Positions 44,365-55,101 of a stretch of DNA of 64,000 bases are shown in pieces. The DNA lies in NCBI GenBank assembly GCA_002917075.1, contig NTMA01000075.1, forward strand, positions 1 to 64,000. Direction: 5' to 3'. Positions within the stretch are counted from its first letter, which is position 1. Every line of letters begins with the position of its first letter. Source of the stretch: Hawksworthiomyces lignivorus (taxonomy: Eukaryota > Ascomycota > Sordariomycetes > Ophiostomatales > Ophiostomataceae). The position numbers were made by a program, and so were the translations under genes. The notes under the pieces are model-generated. The model made no database searches. It was not told the DNA's origin and saw only the letters and a program-made list of their open reading frames with translations.

Positions 44365-46647
44365 TTCCCTCACCGCATTGCCATCTCGAGTCTCCCTACT
44401 TCAAGGTCAAAGCACTCACTCATCACCAGCTTCGTCGGAAAAACCGCCGCATGGGTGTCCACTACCAACACCACAAGCGACACGACGACGAAGAGAGCGA
44501 TTTCCGATTTCTACGGTCTGCAGAACAGTAAATTAGGCTCCATCTAGAACCCCAGGCATGGTGGAACTGCTAGAGCGAAACTAACAGCCAGACCGACTTA
44601 ATGCCGCTATGCGTACTTTCCAGGCCTTGCCAACGATGTCTCTCGGTTTTTTTTTCTTTGTATTACGAAGTACAAATTGACGACTAAGCAGGCTAGATCC
44701 CTCCGGCGCACGCCGGACCTCGTTGTTCTTGGGCTGTTTCTGCAGGTCGCATTGGGAATGACCTGACGCCCGGACATCCCATATCGTTTCTTGCATTGCA
44801 GGAAACGTGGGGTGGTTTCTTGTGCTCTAGGCCCGACAGCCAGCTGCCCTTGCTTAGCGGTTTCGTTCCCGTGTGGCATGTCGGTTCCGCCGCAACAGGA
44901 TTCGAGAACCTGCAGAAGGGCTTTCTGCCCGATAAGAGGAGCTAATACGATTCTTTATTGCCTTTGAAAGCATCAGATTTAATAGCACCGATTCTGAGCA
45001 GAAAGATCATCCAATTGGAGAGAAATCCCATGGTTCCTATCAATCGACTTTTTTTTCATTTTTTATATTTATATTTTTTTAGAACTGATTAAATGCAATT
45101 CCAACTTCATGATCATGTCAACTCGTCTGAGGTTGAAATTTGGGTTTCGTGAATCCCCCTTCTTCTCTTTTCATTTTCTTCTTTTTGTCTTTGTTGAATT
45201 GTTTCTCTGTTGTATTCTTTTCACTTTCTTTATTTTCATTGGTTGTATTTCTCTGTTTTTCCTCCGTACTACCGTGTATCCAAGTGCGCCTTGCCTACTT
45301 ACTCCTCACGCTGCGGTTCCGCTCCCCTTCAAAAACGATGACAGACGACCAGGCCTCCGCACTAAAAGCCTCGATGTCGCAGGAACTTCTTAGTTTGTTC
45401 TGCTCTTCCGTGCAAATACAATCCTCACACTGCTCCACATGAGATCACTTACCCCTCTTTGCAAAGAGAAGTATACCCCAGACTAGATGCACACAACGTA
45501 CGACCAATGATGCATCAACAACAGCTTCGACATTTGCCCCCTTGCAAGCCAGCCAAGGAACCTGGTTCAACTTCCTTTCGCCGTTACACGAACCCTGGTC
45601 TGGTTTCCCCAGATCCCGCAATTCCATTCCCCTCATTCGCTTCCTTTATTTCCGGGGTGCGAGTGCAGATTCTCAACTGCGCTCTACACGTAATATGTAC
45701 AAGCACCAAGTGGGCGATGCTCCATGGAATAGTGCATTTTGCTCAACCTTCCGCACGGCGGCATATCCTTGGTCCCGCCCGGTCCTGCGGATCCGTAGAA
45801 ACGCTACCAGAGCAACCCAATAGAAGTCGATGGACAAATTTCCCTCTTTCTATCGCAAGGAGGAAGGATAGAACTGCTGTAAACGATGCAGTCCTGTGGG
45901 GATGCGGAGAGACATAAGGAGGAAGATATGGGGAAGATCTGTGGAGTTAAATTGTGCGGGTTAAACCAGCAGATACCAGCTGAAGAGGAAATGAGAACCG
46001 TGCAGCTGCTTCAGATACTCACAGGATGACAAGGGTATGCCGCATTTTGCATCTAGGCATGCGACTCTTTCTCGCATGTCTTCCCCAGAAATTTGACACC
46101 TGTCATCCCCTAGATATCGTTTTTCTTTTTCTTGTGTACATACATAGCAATCCTCCATTATGCATTGCTTCGCTGTTCTGGCTGATATGTCTGAAGTATT
46201 TGATATCTCTTTCCAAAAGATGCCATATCAAGGCAGAACGGTGTGCACAGGCAGGAACGAAACCAAGAAGTAGAGTATAGAAAATAAGTACTTGCCTATG
46301 CCAAGAAAGATACTGCATTTTCTCTGTCGCGAACTTGCTAGCCGCCTTACTTTTCGCTTTTGATCTACAGCTTCTTCCGCTCCTCCAGCCTCTGCATCCT
46401 TCTTCCCCAGGTCTTGCTTCTTGTGATTCGTCAATCTTAGCCCCTATCCCCCGTCTCCCGGGACAATGGCAACCAGGGGAGGCTCTAATCTTGGGGTCTG
46501 TACGTAGGGACAAAGAGTAGCTCTGATACGTCTGCCTTGTGCGTCCTCCTTCGCCACCAGAACCCCTGCGTTCCCGCTTCTTTACTCCAAAATCAGCCCA
46601 GTTTTCCCTATCCCACGAGGAGCTCTCCAACCAAATGAAACACGTCC

Positions 46648-48453
46648 TTATGAGCCACCAGGCCCACCCAGCAGAGCAAACCTCCGGACAATACCCGGTC
46701 CATATTCTTGGTACTGTGTGTCAAAAAGTCAGCAAAAGCTCCCTGCCCCTCATTCCTGCTAGGAAAGAAACACAACGACAAAAAAAAAAAAACTTACCTC
46801 CGCCTTGGTATGGCAGTAGGACCGGAACTCGGGCGTCTGACCCAGCAGGCTGCCACCGAACCAGGGACCGTGCCGCTGACGCTTGTGCGTGATGACCTGC
46901 ACGTCCAGGCCGCCGCTCTTGGCGCCGTGGCTGCGCTGCTCGCTGGCGCGGATGCGGGCGTCGACCAGCTGCTTGATGTCGCGCTGCAGGCGGCGGCCAA
47001 AGTCCTTGTACAGGGTGCTGCCGCCGGAGAGCACAATGTTCTTGTAGAGGCCGCGGCGGACGTCGATGGGCGAGGACTGGATGACGCCGTCGACGACGAC
47101 GGGCAGCGGGGTCAGGAAATCGGAGCTGTAGATCTCGGGGTTGAAGAAGATCTCGGGCGCCAGGAAGCGCTCGTAGCCGACGTCGACGGTGACCTTGCGG
47201 CCGCCGGCCAGGACGGCGTTGTGTTTGGCGAAGCGGCTGGCGTCGCGGTCGTAGCGCGCAAACTCCTTGACAATGTCTGGGCACACGTAGCAGTACTCCT
47301 CCTTGATCTCCTGGGCCGTCTTGAGCGACGAGTCGGGCTCGCCGCGGTCGCGCAGCAGCGACTGCACAAAGTAGGTGATGTCGCGGCCGGCGATGGGGAT
47401 CGACTTGATCGAGGAGCCGATAACGTAGCCCTCGGCCACGGGAATCACGTGCGTGACACCGTCGCCCGAGTCGATGACGGTACCCGTGAGCGAGCGGTCG
47501 GTGACCTTGGACGACGTCCAGGACGCGGCCAGCGCGAGCACGGCCTGCACGGCGATGTAGAGGCCCGCGCAGTTGAAGGACTCGAAGAAGATCTCGGCGG
47601 TGTTCTCACGGTTCTCGGGAGGGTTCAGGGGCTGCACACATAGCCCCAGTTAGCTGGACACAAGTCCGTAGTCTTATGTAGGACTGCTAGTCAGAAAGAA
47701 TGCAAAACATACCGGCTCCGTCAGCAAGAAATAGTGGTCCTCGGGCTCTACCCGCAGGTACTTGAAGATCGAGTTGGACCAGAAGCGCTCCATGTGATCC
47801 TGTTCCACGCGTCAGCGAACATGTTCTCCTCGAGTAATACCATGTGACGAGCATCGGCGCGCGGTTCCTCCTACCCAGTTCTCTATCTGGCCGTGCCGGA
47901 TGGGGTATTGCAGTCCGTAACCTGGTCCGGATGAGGCCGAGATGGCTTCATCGCCGATGAAGTAGTCTAAGTCCTCCGTTCCTCGCTTGGCCTGCAGGTG
48001 GCCACCCGGTCCCGCGCCGCCCGTCAGGAACGACGGCTTGTTCGCAACCGCCGGGCGGCCGGCACCCGTTCCCGCGCCGCCGCCAGCTGCTGATTTTGTT
48101 GCAATCGCTGTTGGGAACACAAACGATGGCGAGTCGTTACCGGCGAAACCTGTTCAGAGCGGACCATGGTTAGCCATGCCATTGAGCTAGGCAGCAGAGC
48201 ACTGCACGCGGGCGAAAAAAGAGGATGCTCACCAAGCTTCGAGAAGCCCGTGCCGCTGGAAGAAAGGAAGAAAAATAATGTCAGCAGTTATATCTTTCAC
48301 AAGAAATTCCAAATCCACAGTGCCGGCGACGCCCGGCCGGTGATCCACGGAGCTCTGTCCCAGTGGGAGAGGTAGGGGGTAAGGAAGGGGGTTGGCAAGC
48401 GGGGAGACGACTACGTACTTGTCCATGACAACGGCCGGCGTTTGGTTCGCCAT
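46648..48453 (-). CDS. ARP3: Actin-related protein 3 (Arp2/3 complex)
   Basis: Six exons: 48453-48419, 48255-48233 (23 nt), 48149-47875, 47799-47713, 47631-46798 and 46713-46648. They total 439 aa, with phase kept at every junction. Arp3 is one of the two actin-like subunits of the Arp2/3 complex, which nucleates branched actin at endocytic patches. Recognition points: N-terminus [18 protein letters not shown] across the first three exons (nucleotide phosphate-1 loop); [27 protein letters not shown]; the second phosphate loop [35 protein letters not shown]; and a short last exon [16 protein letters not shown] Gly/Ala-rich insertion of about 30 residues follows the first loop (after [10 protein letters not shown]), not usual in yeast Arp3. 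Orthology is certain. Confidence 0.95.
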
Positions 48454-49439
48454 TGTAACTGAGATAATATCAAAGAAAAGAAAGAAAAGGAAATTCCCGC
48501 TCTCGATTTCTGCCTCTCGTCCTTTGTGTGTGTCGTGAGAGAGGACGTCCACTTTCGCCTCAACCGATGCTGCGGTCGAGATAGGTTGGCCTGGGTTTTG
48601 GTGGGGGGAGGTTGTTCACTTTGGGAGGGGCCGCACCGCTCAAACTGGGAAGGAGCTGACGATTGACAGCACTGCACAAAATTTGTCACGTGTACTTTGT
48701 TTAAGTTATGTAATCACTCACAGTGTAGAATCAGAACGACCTCTCTCCGTAAAAGAGCTTCAAAAACCAGCAGAACGGCCGTATTAGAAAAGAAATGGAG
48801 ATGTCAGATGCGGTTTATATATATATATAATCAGTTGAATTTGAGGCAATAATAATTAACAGAAGAATTGGCATCTCTGTCTCCGCAAGTCCAGAGGAAG
48901 CAACAGGGGTTTAACCCCTAAATTGGACATTGCCATTACGCTGGGAATCGCGAACTGCTAGTTTCTGGTTTTCTAGCTGCCAAAGATGCAGCAGAGGCAG
49001 TGCGTTTCGTCCTTTCCTCTAAGAGTGTTATGTTGATTCCTGTTCGCATCAACAAACTGTATCTCGATGGCGCAAGACTTAAATTGCAAGAGCCTAAACA
49101 AACAAAACCATTTTCAACCATTCCTTTGAGCTCCCCGTCCTCTCGCCCCGATCCTATTTGCCTCCTCTACCATACTCCCGTCTTATTTATTCTTATCTTT
49201 TTGTTCATGTTCTATTCAAATTTCACGCTCTCTTACTTCCTCGGATTTAAATAGCTTGGCTGAGAAACTGGTCGTTGTAAGCCGGTTGTCTACTCACTGT
49301 CAATATCTTCGTCGCATTACTATTATTCTGCTTATTTCTACATCTCATCAATAAGTAGCATTTCTAAGTTCGGTTACTGTATATCGCGCGCTACCTTTCT
49401 CAAGACTCCCTGACGCACTGTCTGTGAGGCAGGCTGCGC
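48454..49439. other. Divergent promoter region between ARP3 and the taspase-like gene
   Basis: Contains a TATATATATATATAA run at about 48817-48831 and pyrimidine-rich stretches on the taspase side (49120-49240). No coding sequence supported. Confidence 0.55.
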
Positions 49440-51724
49440 ATGCCTCATTTGGCCCATCACCACGTACGCTCTCTCGTCCAGTTTCTTGTTGCGACGTTAA
49501 TTCTAACTCTGATCGAGCAGCCAGGCCCTACTGATAACATATATCTTTGTGAAGACCTAACTCCAATGAGCCAATTCTCAGAAAATATGAGACATCATGG
49601 GGTTATCACACCATCAACACCGGAGGCCAGATCGGGCCTTGACGGAGTTGGAGGGAAGAGCAGTACTGCATCTTCAAGTCCATTCCCAAGTATAGCTTCT
49701 AGCCCGGAAGCTGAGCAGTCGTCTCCAAGGATGTTGAATGCATCTGGCGCTAATTCCACAGCCCAGCAAGCTAACACTCAAAACCGTCGGGCACCCACTG
49801 GCTCCGGATCCGGACCAGCAAGCACAATTTCGTCCAACCTGCGAGCATTGGATTCCGGGATGAGCTCAGATGCATCCAGAATTTTCTCTGCACCCGTTGA
49901 TATAACAGATCGCCTATTTAAGTCTAAGTCCAGAGGCCCAATAGCTGCCATCTTTGTGCACGCGGGCGCTGGCTTCCACAGCGCCTCCAATGAGCACGTT
50001 CATTTGGAGGCATGCCGCGAGTGAGTTCTCCATTGCCTAGCCCATATCATGGGTCCATACTATTATCTTCGAGATTGCTGATCATATCCAGCGCTGCCCA
50101 ACTTGCTATGAAATTTCTCAAAGCTGGCGGAACCGCTGTGGACGCTGTGGAAGCTGCTATCAAATACTTAGAAGACCAAGAAATCACCAATGCCGGTTTT
50201 GGAAGCAACATGTCCATCGATGGCCTTGTGGAAGGTGATGCCACAATCGTCGATCACCTTGGCCGTAGTGGTGCTTGCGGGGCTGTCCAAGGGATCAAAA
50301 ATCCGATTTCGCTTGCCAGACTAATTCTTGATACAAGCAGCGTTCCGCTCTCTCTGCGCCGCATACCCCCCAATATTCTAGCCGGCTCTGGCGCCCAGAA
50401 ATTCGCAGAAGAACATGGAATGCGTCTTGTAGCTCACAGAAAATTAATTTCGAAGAACGCTTGGGAACGATTCCTTCGCTGGCGTCAAAGCCTGATAGAA
50501 TCTGAAACACAGGCAACAGAAGGAAGCCAAGCTGCTCGTGTCTCCAAGGAGAAAATATCGAATATTACGCAGATATCTCCTGTTAAAGCTCAAGGCTCCT
50601 TGCCGTCAGCGGATTCAGAGATCGGAAAAGGAAAGGAACGGAGGACTTTGGAGCAACGAGCTAAGCAGTCTGAACGGATAACTGCAAATGCAAGCCCCAA
50701 TCCTGCACATAATAAGAGTGCAGGAGAGGTGCCTCTCTCCAGCTCATCTTCCGTTAGGAACAATTCCATCACTCGACAGCACCAGACGACACATTTATCT
50801 ATACCCACAACTGATTCTGAGGAGTATGTCTCTCTCTCAGATATTCACGCCGAAACAACTATTGGCACCGCTGGGCCATCGACTAATTCACCTTTATTAC
50901 CTGGAGAGTCTTGGCCCCCTCGCACGCTAAGGCCTCATCCCAAACGACAGCGGCTAAGTGACCACGGCCTCAGAAGCGAAGACAAAGATGCTCGCAGAAG
51001 GGATAAGAGACGAGGTAGCGGCGACGGAAGCGTTGAAGATACGCCTTTTGATAACGCTTTTCCCAGAGTCGAGCCAACGTCCGGAACAGCAGGCGAAGAT
51101 ATTAATGGAAGCCGTGGGACTAACAGGAATTTCGACCAAGCTGAGCTCCGCAACTATGATGAAGACAACATCACGGATACAGTTGGCGCTATCGCTATTG
51201 ACCTACACGGCAACATCGCTGCCGGCTCATCGTCTGGAGGGATCGGCATGAAGCACTCGGGTCGTATTGGGCCGGCTGCTCTGGTAGGCATCGGCACAGC
51301 TGTCATACCTGCCGATCCCAAGGATGGCAGTGGTACATCTGTTGCGGCTGTTACCAGTGGCAGCGGCGAACACATGGCCACAACAATGGCCTCCCGCACT
51401 TGTGCTGATCGCCTCTATTACAATCAGCGTCGTGCAGAAGGAGGTTCTCTCGACACTGAATATGACGAAGATGCGATTATGACGTCTTTTATGATGAACG
51501 ACTTTCTAAACCATCCTGGTGTCAGAAACCAAGTATCTGGCGGTGCAATTGGTGTGATGGCTGCCAAGCGGACAAACAAGGCCATTTACTTCTACTTTGC
51601 TCACAACACCGAGTCATTTGCGCTTGCATCCATGGCATCCAATGAACGAGAACCCATGGTGGTAATGTCTCGGCTGGGTCTGCATGAAGACATTACTCGA
51701 GGGGGCCGGAAAATCAAAGGCTGA
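49440..51724 (+). CDS. Taspase-1-like threonine aspartase
   Basis: Two exons: 49440-50020 and 50092-51724 (737 aa), joined in phase at EACRDAAQLAMKF. It is an N-terminal nucleophile hydrolase of the asparaginase-2/taspase family. The precursor is expected to cut itself before a Thr to free the nucleophile. Seen: the beta-subunit start DTVGAIAIDLHGNIAAGSSSGG, with the predicted nucleophile at about Thr557 (51179-51181), and SGSGEHMATTMASRTCADRL. The alpha part shows AAIFVHAGAGFHS, GGTAVDAVEAAIKYLED and NAGFGSNM. A Ser-rich disordered insertion of about 200 residues lies between the alpha part and the cleavage site, so the alpha subunit is unusually long. The start is uncertain: the first ATG gives a short hydrophobic lead, while the ATG at 49566 (MSQFSENM) gives a protein 42 residues shorter that may be the real one. 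Confidence 0.88.
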
Positions 51725-52247
51725 TGAAGTCTTAAAGGTGCTCTGGTGCATTGTACTTATAAATACAAACAGGCCACTGAGGTAGATTTTTGGGCAGGCT
51801 CTTGTTTACATGGGTCTCGATGCAGAGATTCTGGAGGCCGAAGAACTTAAAAGAGAGCAGTGCGGAAGAAAGGGTATCCGACAAAGTAGAGGGTGATAGA
51901 TTCGATGCAGCTTCATTTCATGCTCATCTGTGCTTTGGAGTTGCCATCCTTCTTTTCAGAAAATGGCATTCTTTTCTTGTTGCCTCTCACCTAGCTGGAA
52001 CTTAGGAATCATCTCTGGGGAAATGACAAATAGAAATTCAAGTACTGGCACCTAATCCCACTGTATGCAACCTGGTAAGAATCCTGATATACATTTTTTG
52101 TCGTACTAATTAAAGACAAAACCCGTCCAATTTTATAAAGACCTCTTCCTGCCAATCAACCTATAGAAACCCAGAAAGCATAAAAACAGAATACACAACC
52201 TAGAGCATGCGATGCAAATATCCACAAATTTCGCGATCTGCTAGATT
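51725..52247. other. Intergenic region between convergent genes
   Basis: 3' flanks of the taspase-like and Tfb4 genes. A plus-strand open frame at 51790-52005 has no motif. Nothing else is seen. Confidence 0.5.
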
Positions 52248-53618
52248 TTATGATACCATGGGGGTTCCCACGGTGCTGCCAGTCTCTTCGCGGCCGGTGC
52301 CGCCGAGCCGCTTCTTCTTCTTCTTCTTGAGCCGCGGCACGACGGCGGGCTTGGCGCCATAGTTGCCGAGCCGCAGGCGGGAGCCGCAGGTGAGGCACTC
52401 GCTGGTGGTGGTGGGGATGCCAGCGACTGACTCGCCTGGCGGGCCCTCGGGCACCTCGCAAAAGATACTGAGGCAGATGCTGCAGACGAAGCCGGTGTCG
52501 ACGACGCGGCGGTGGCAGAAGCAGGCGGCGCGGAAGTCGACGGCATCAGCGCTGGGGGCGACGAGGGCGGCGGCGACGTCGCGCGAGGAAGCGGCGCTGA
52601 AGCCGAGCATCAGGTAGGCGAGCAGGCCCTGGGCGTGCAGGCCGGCGCTGGAGGCGGCGCCGTCTTTCTCGCGCTGCTGCTGCTGCCGCTGCTGCTGCAG
52701 AGCGGGCGGCGCGACAAAGGTGCCGCGGGTGATGTAGGCGGCCTGCTGCAGAAAAGTGGCGGCGCCGCGCAGGGCGAGGACGTCGATGGCGACGCCGGCG
52801 TGGGCGGCGGCGAAGACGGCGTTCATGGTGGGGATATACTGGGCGGGCGAGGAGTCCGAGACGGAGATGACGAGGATGCGCGCGTGCAGGCCGACCTCGT
52901 CGCGGGCGGAGCCGCCGCCGGCGCCGTCCTTTTTGGAGCTCGGGTCGGCGGCCGTGGCAACGGCGGCGGCCGCCTTGTCGCCCGCGGCAGCCGGCTTGCC
53001 GTCCTTGCCTCCCGCGGCGGCGGCGGCGGCTGCGGCAGCGGGGATTAGGATGGCCGTCTTGTTGATGTGGGCGAGGGCGAGGGTCAGGGCGCCCGACAGC
53101 AGCGTGGTGGTCTCGGCGAGGTCGCGCTCGGTGGTGCTGGCGACGAGGTCGCGCACGGAGGCGAGCAGGGTGGTCTCGATCTCGCGGAACTGGGGGAACT
53201 TGTTGGCCGAGGCAGACGACCCCTTGCCATTGCCGTTGCCGTTGCTGTGGCTGCTGCCGCTGCCGCTGCCGTCGCCGTCCGACATGACCACGTCCTCCCC
53301 TGCGCTGCCTCCCCTTGCTGATCTTCCTCCTGTTGCTGCTGCTGCTGCCGCCGCCGCCGCCGCCGACGCCTTGGGCGACGGATATAGCCAGACGGCACGG
53401 TTGCTGTGGGAGGCGATGACGGCGACCTGGTTGGTGCTGCTCAGGGCCAGGTGCGAGTTGGCAAAGACCAGGATGTTGGCGACGGCCTTGCTCAGCGGTA
53501 GCGTGCCGGCCAGCGCGGCCCAGGCGCGCGGGTTCGTGTCCAGCACGATTGTCAGCAGCGCCGGAGTCTCGCCGGCGGCGGACACCTCGTAGTGGGCGGA
53601 GGCGTCGACGGCGTCCAT
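52248..53618 (-). CDS. TFB4: TFIIH core subunit Tfb4 (p34)
   Basis: Single exon, 456 aa, ATG at 53618 (MDAVDASAHYEVS). Tfb4/p34 is a structural subunit of TFIIH, used in RNA polymerase II initiation and nucleotide excision repair. The von Willebrand A-like fold is visible: LLTIVLDTNPRAW, ANILVFANSHLAL, FREIETTLLASVRDLV, LSGALTLALAHINK, RILVISVSDSSPAQYIPTMNAVFAA, IDVLALRGAATFLQQAAYITRG, LLAYLMLGF. It is followed by a C-terminal zinc-binding module, CFCHRRVVDTGFVCSICLSIFC then CLTCGSRL. Three low-complexity insertions (poly-Ala, Gly/Ser, Gln) enlarge it beyond yeast Tfb4 (about 340 aa). A poly-Lys stretch lies near the C-terminus. GC content is high. Orthology is certain. Confidence 0.95.
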   Translation of the reverse strand: MDAVDASAHYEVSAAGETPALLTIVLDTNPRAWAALAGTLPLSKAVANILVFANSHLALSSTNQVAVIASHSNRAVWLYPSPKASAAAAAAAAAATGGRSARGGSAGEDVVMSDGDGSGSGSSHSNGNGNGKGSSASANKFPQFREIETTLLASVRDLVASTTERDLAETTTLLSGALTLALAHINKTAILIPAAAAAAAAAGGKDGKPAAAGDKAAAAVATAADPSSKKDGAGGGSARDEVGLHARILVISVSDSSPAQYIPTMNAVFAAAHAGVAIDVLALRGAATFLQQAAYITRGTFVAPPALQQQRQQQQREKDGAASSAGLHAQGLLAYLMLGFSAASSRDVAAALVAPSADAVDFRAACFCHRRVVDTGFVCSICLSIFCEVPEGPPGESVAGIPTTTSECLTCGSRLRLGNYGAKPAVVPRLKKKKKKRLGGTGREETGSTVGTPMVS

Positions 53619-55101
53619 GGCGGGCTGCGGGAGAGAGAGAAGAAGGAGACGAAAAAAGAAGAAGAAGCGGCCTATGGAGAAAGCACGCTTCTCGTCTGCG
53701 TCGGCTGGCCGGCTCGTCAGGCTCGTCGGGTTCTGATTGCCGACGCAGGGGACACACTCTTCGGCTTGCTGTACACGTGTGTCCCCCCTTGTTCTTTCGC
53801 CTTCAGCGACGTCTTCCTCGTTGCATGCAGCGAGTATGGACAGATGGTAGAGACGGGCCGCTTCTTCTCAGGACACCATAGCTCGTCCACGCGAGGTTTC
53901 AGATTCCGCACCGGCAAGCCGTGGCGAGGAAACTCGGATGTTGTGGATGCTGACTGCCGTGACGATGGTGTGACGAGGTTTAGTGGGTGGTGGTGGAGGT
54001 GGTGCTGAGACGTAGCCGGCTTAAAAAGATCGCCTGCTTGCTTGCCTCGCTTTGCCTCGCTTTGCGTCTCGTCTGGCCTGGTCGCTATTAGAAATTATTA
54101 TGGAGAGCTTTGGCCGCGGACGTGCTTGGAAAAGTGGACCAGCAGCACGTCTGCTATCAATTATCGATAACGCGCTTCCACGTGAGAGTGCCCCACGTCC
54201 GCCACTTTAAGGCCCCATTACGGGCTATTGGACTCGGCTTACAGCGGACTCTGCACTGACTTAGCAGCCGCAAACGGCTAGAAAGATTAAGAAAGAAAAG
54301 AAAAGAATAGCCGATGACGAACTCAGCACAAAGAAAAGAAGCCTCCAAACCAGACTATCAGACTATCTATCGTACAAGTGCCAGACTGCAGGCTACCGAG
54401 CTATGGGTGCTCCCTGCATCCAACCAGAGCTTCTCCTTGCTGGCGAGGCATATTAATCGCTGAAAATAGTACAAGTATACTCCATAAATGGGCGCATATG
54501 CTTGTGCTTATGCTCGATAATCAGGATTCGACTGATCTTTCTGGAGGGGCAACTAATACTAAAATCACAAGCAAAAAAATTAAGCTAAAGAAAGCTCTTT
54601 CCCTTTTGTGCCTCATATTATTATATTATATGTAGTTAATAATAATAAAAAAACAGATCTTTCTCATTTCACGCACCACTACCGCTACCGGTACCACCAC
54701 CACCCCCCAATTGTCGTCATACATCCTCTGCTCCTATTCTTTTCTCCTTTCTTCTTCTCTTTTTTTTTGTGTTTTACTCTCTTCTTTTCTCTTCCTCTTC
54801 TCCTCATTGATTACTCTACTCTGCTATTCATTCTCCCAAGATAGCGTCTCTTTCATTTCAAGATCACCTTACTTTCAGCTTCGCCTTATACCAGATTCCT
54901 GTTATCAGCATCAAGTTTGCTTTTTTATCTCTTATATTTTCTCTCTGTTAGATAATCTCTCACTGCATCCTCTCTCTGGTAAGCTGCGGCTTTTTCTCGT
55001 CTCTTCTCGAATCGCTTCACTTGGAGAGTGTTGCACCTCTTTCTCTCCCTCATTTTACGCCTCATCCTCTGATCCTCACCAGCAGAGCTTCTCCTCACAA
55101 G
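53619..55101. other. Divergent intergenic region, about 1.5 kb
   Basis: Promoters of Tfb4 (left) and the UCS gene (right). The right 450 bp is strongly C/T-rich on the plus strand, the usual look of a fungal promoter and 5' leader. No supported coding sequence. Confidence 0.55.

Larger units (their letters stand above)
43365..46647. other. Long region without a confirmed gene, about 3.3 kb
   Basis: The left 200 bp is the ADH promoter. Beyond that I see no gene I can name. Candidate fragments: an ATG near 45339 (MTDDQASALKASMSQELL) that stops after about 35 codons, and in the same frame an open stretch at 45542-45823 ending RIRRNATRATQ. These could be exons of one small gene, but no convincing splice pair was found. 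A minus-strand lysine-rich frame at 46434-46300 lacks an ATG. Several polypyrimidine and poly-T tracts occur. Confidence 0.4.

Noticed and set aside
44900..44960. tRNA-like box B (GGATTCGAGAACC) with a nearby hairpin
   Set aside because: No matching acceptor stem or convincing A box upstream, and the T stem has a mismatch. Not a tRNA.
46708..47643. Plus-strand open frame of 311 codons opposite ARP3
   Set aside because: Antisense shadow of the largest ARP3 exon; composition is Val/Gly/Ala/Asp-rich without motif.
52546..53757. Long minus-strand frame overlapping Tfb4, and the plus-strand frame at 52756-53592
   Set aside because: Arg/Pro/Ala-rich shadow frames of the GC-rich Tfb4 gene.
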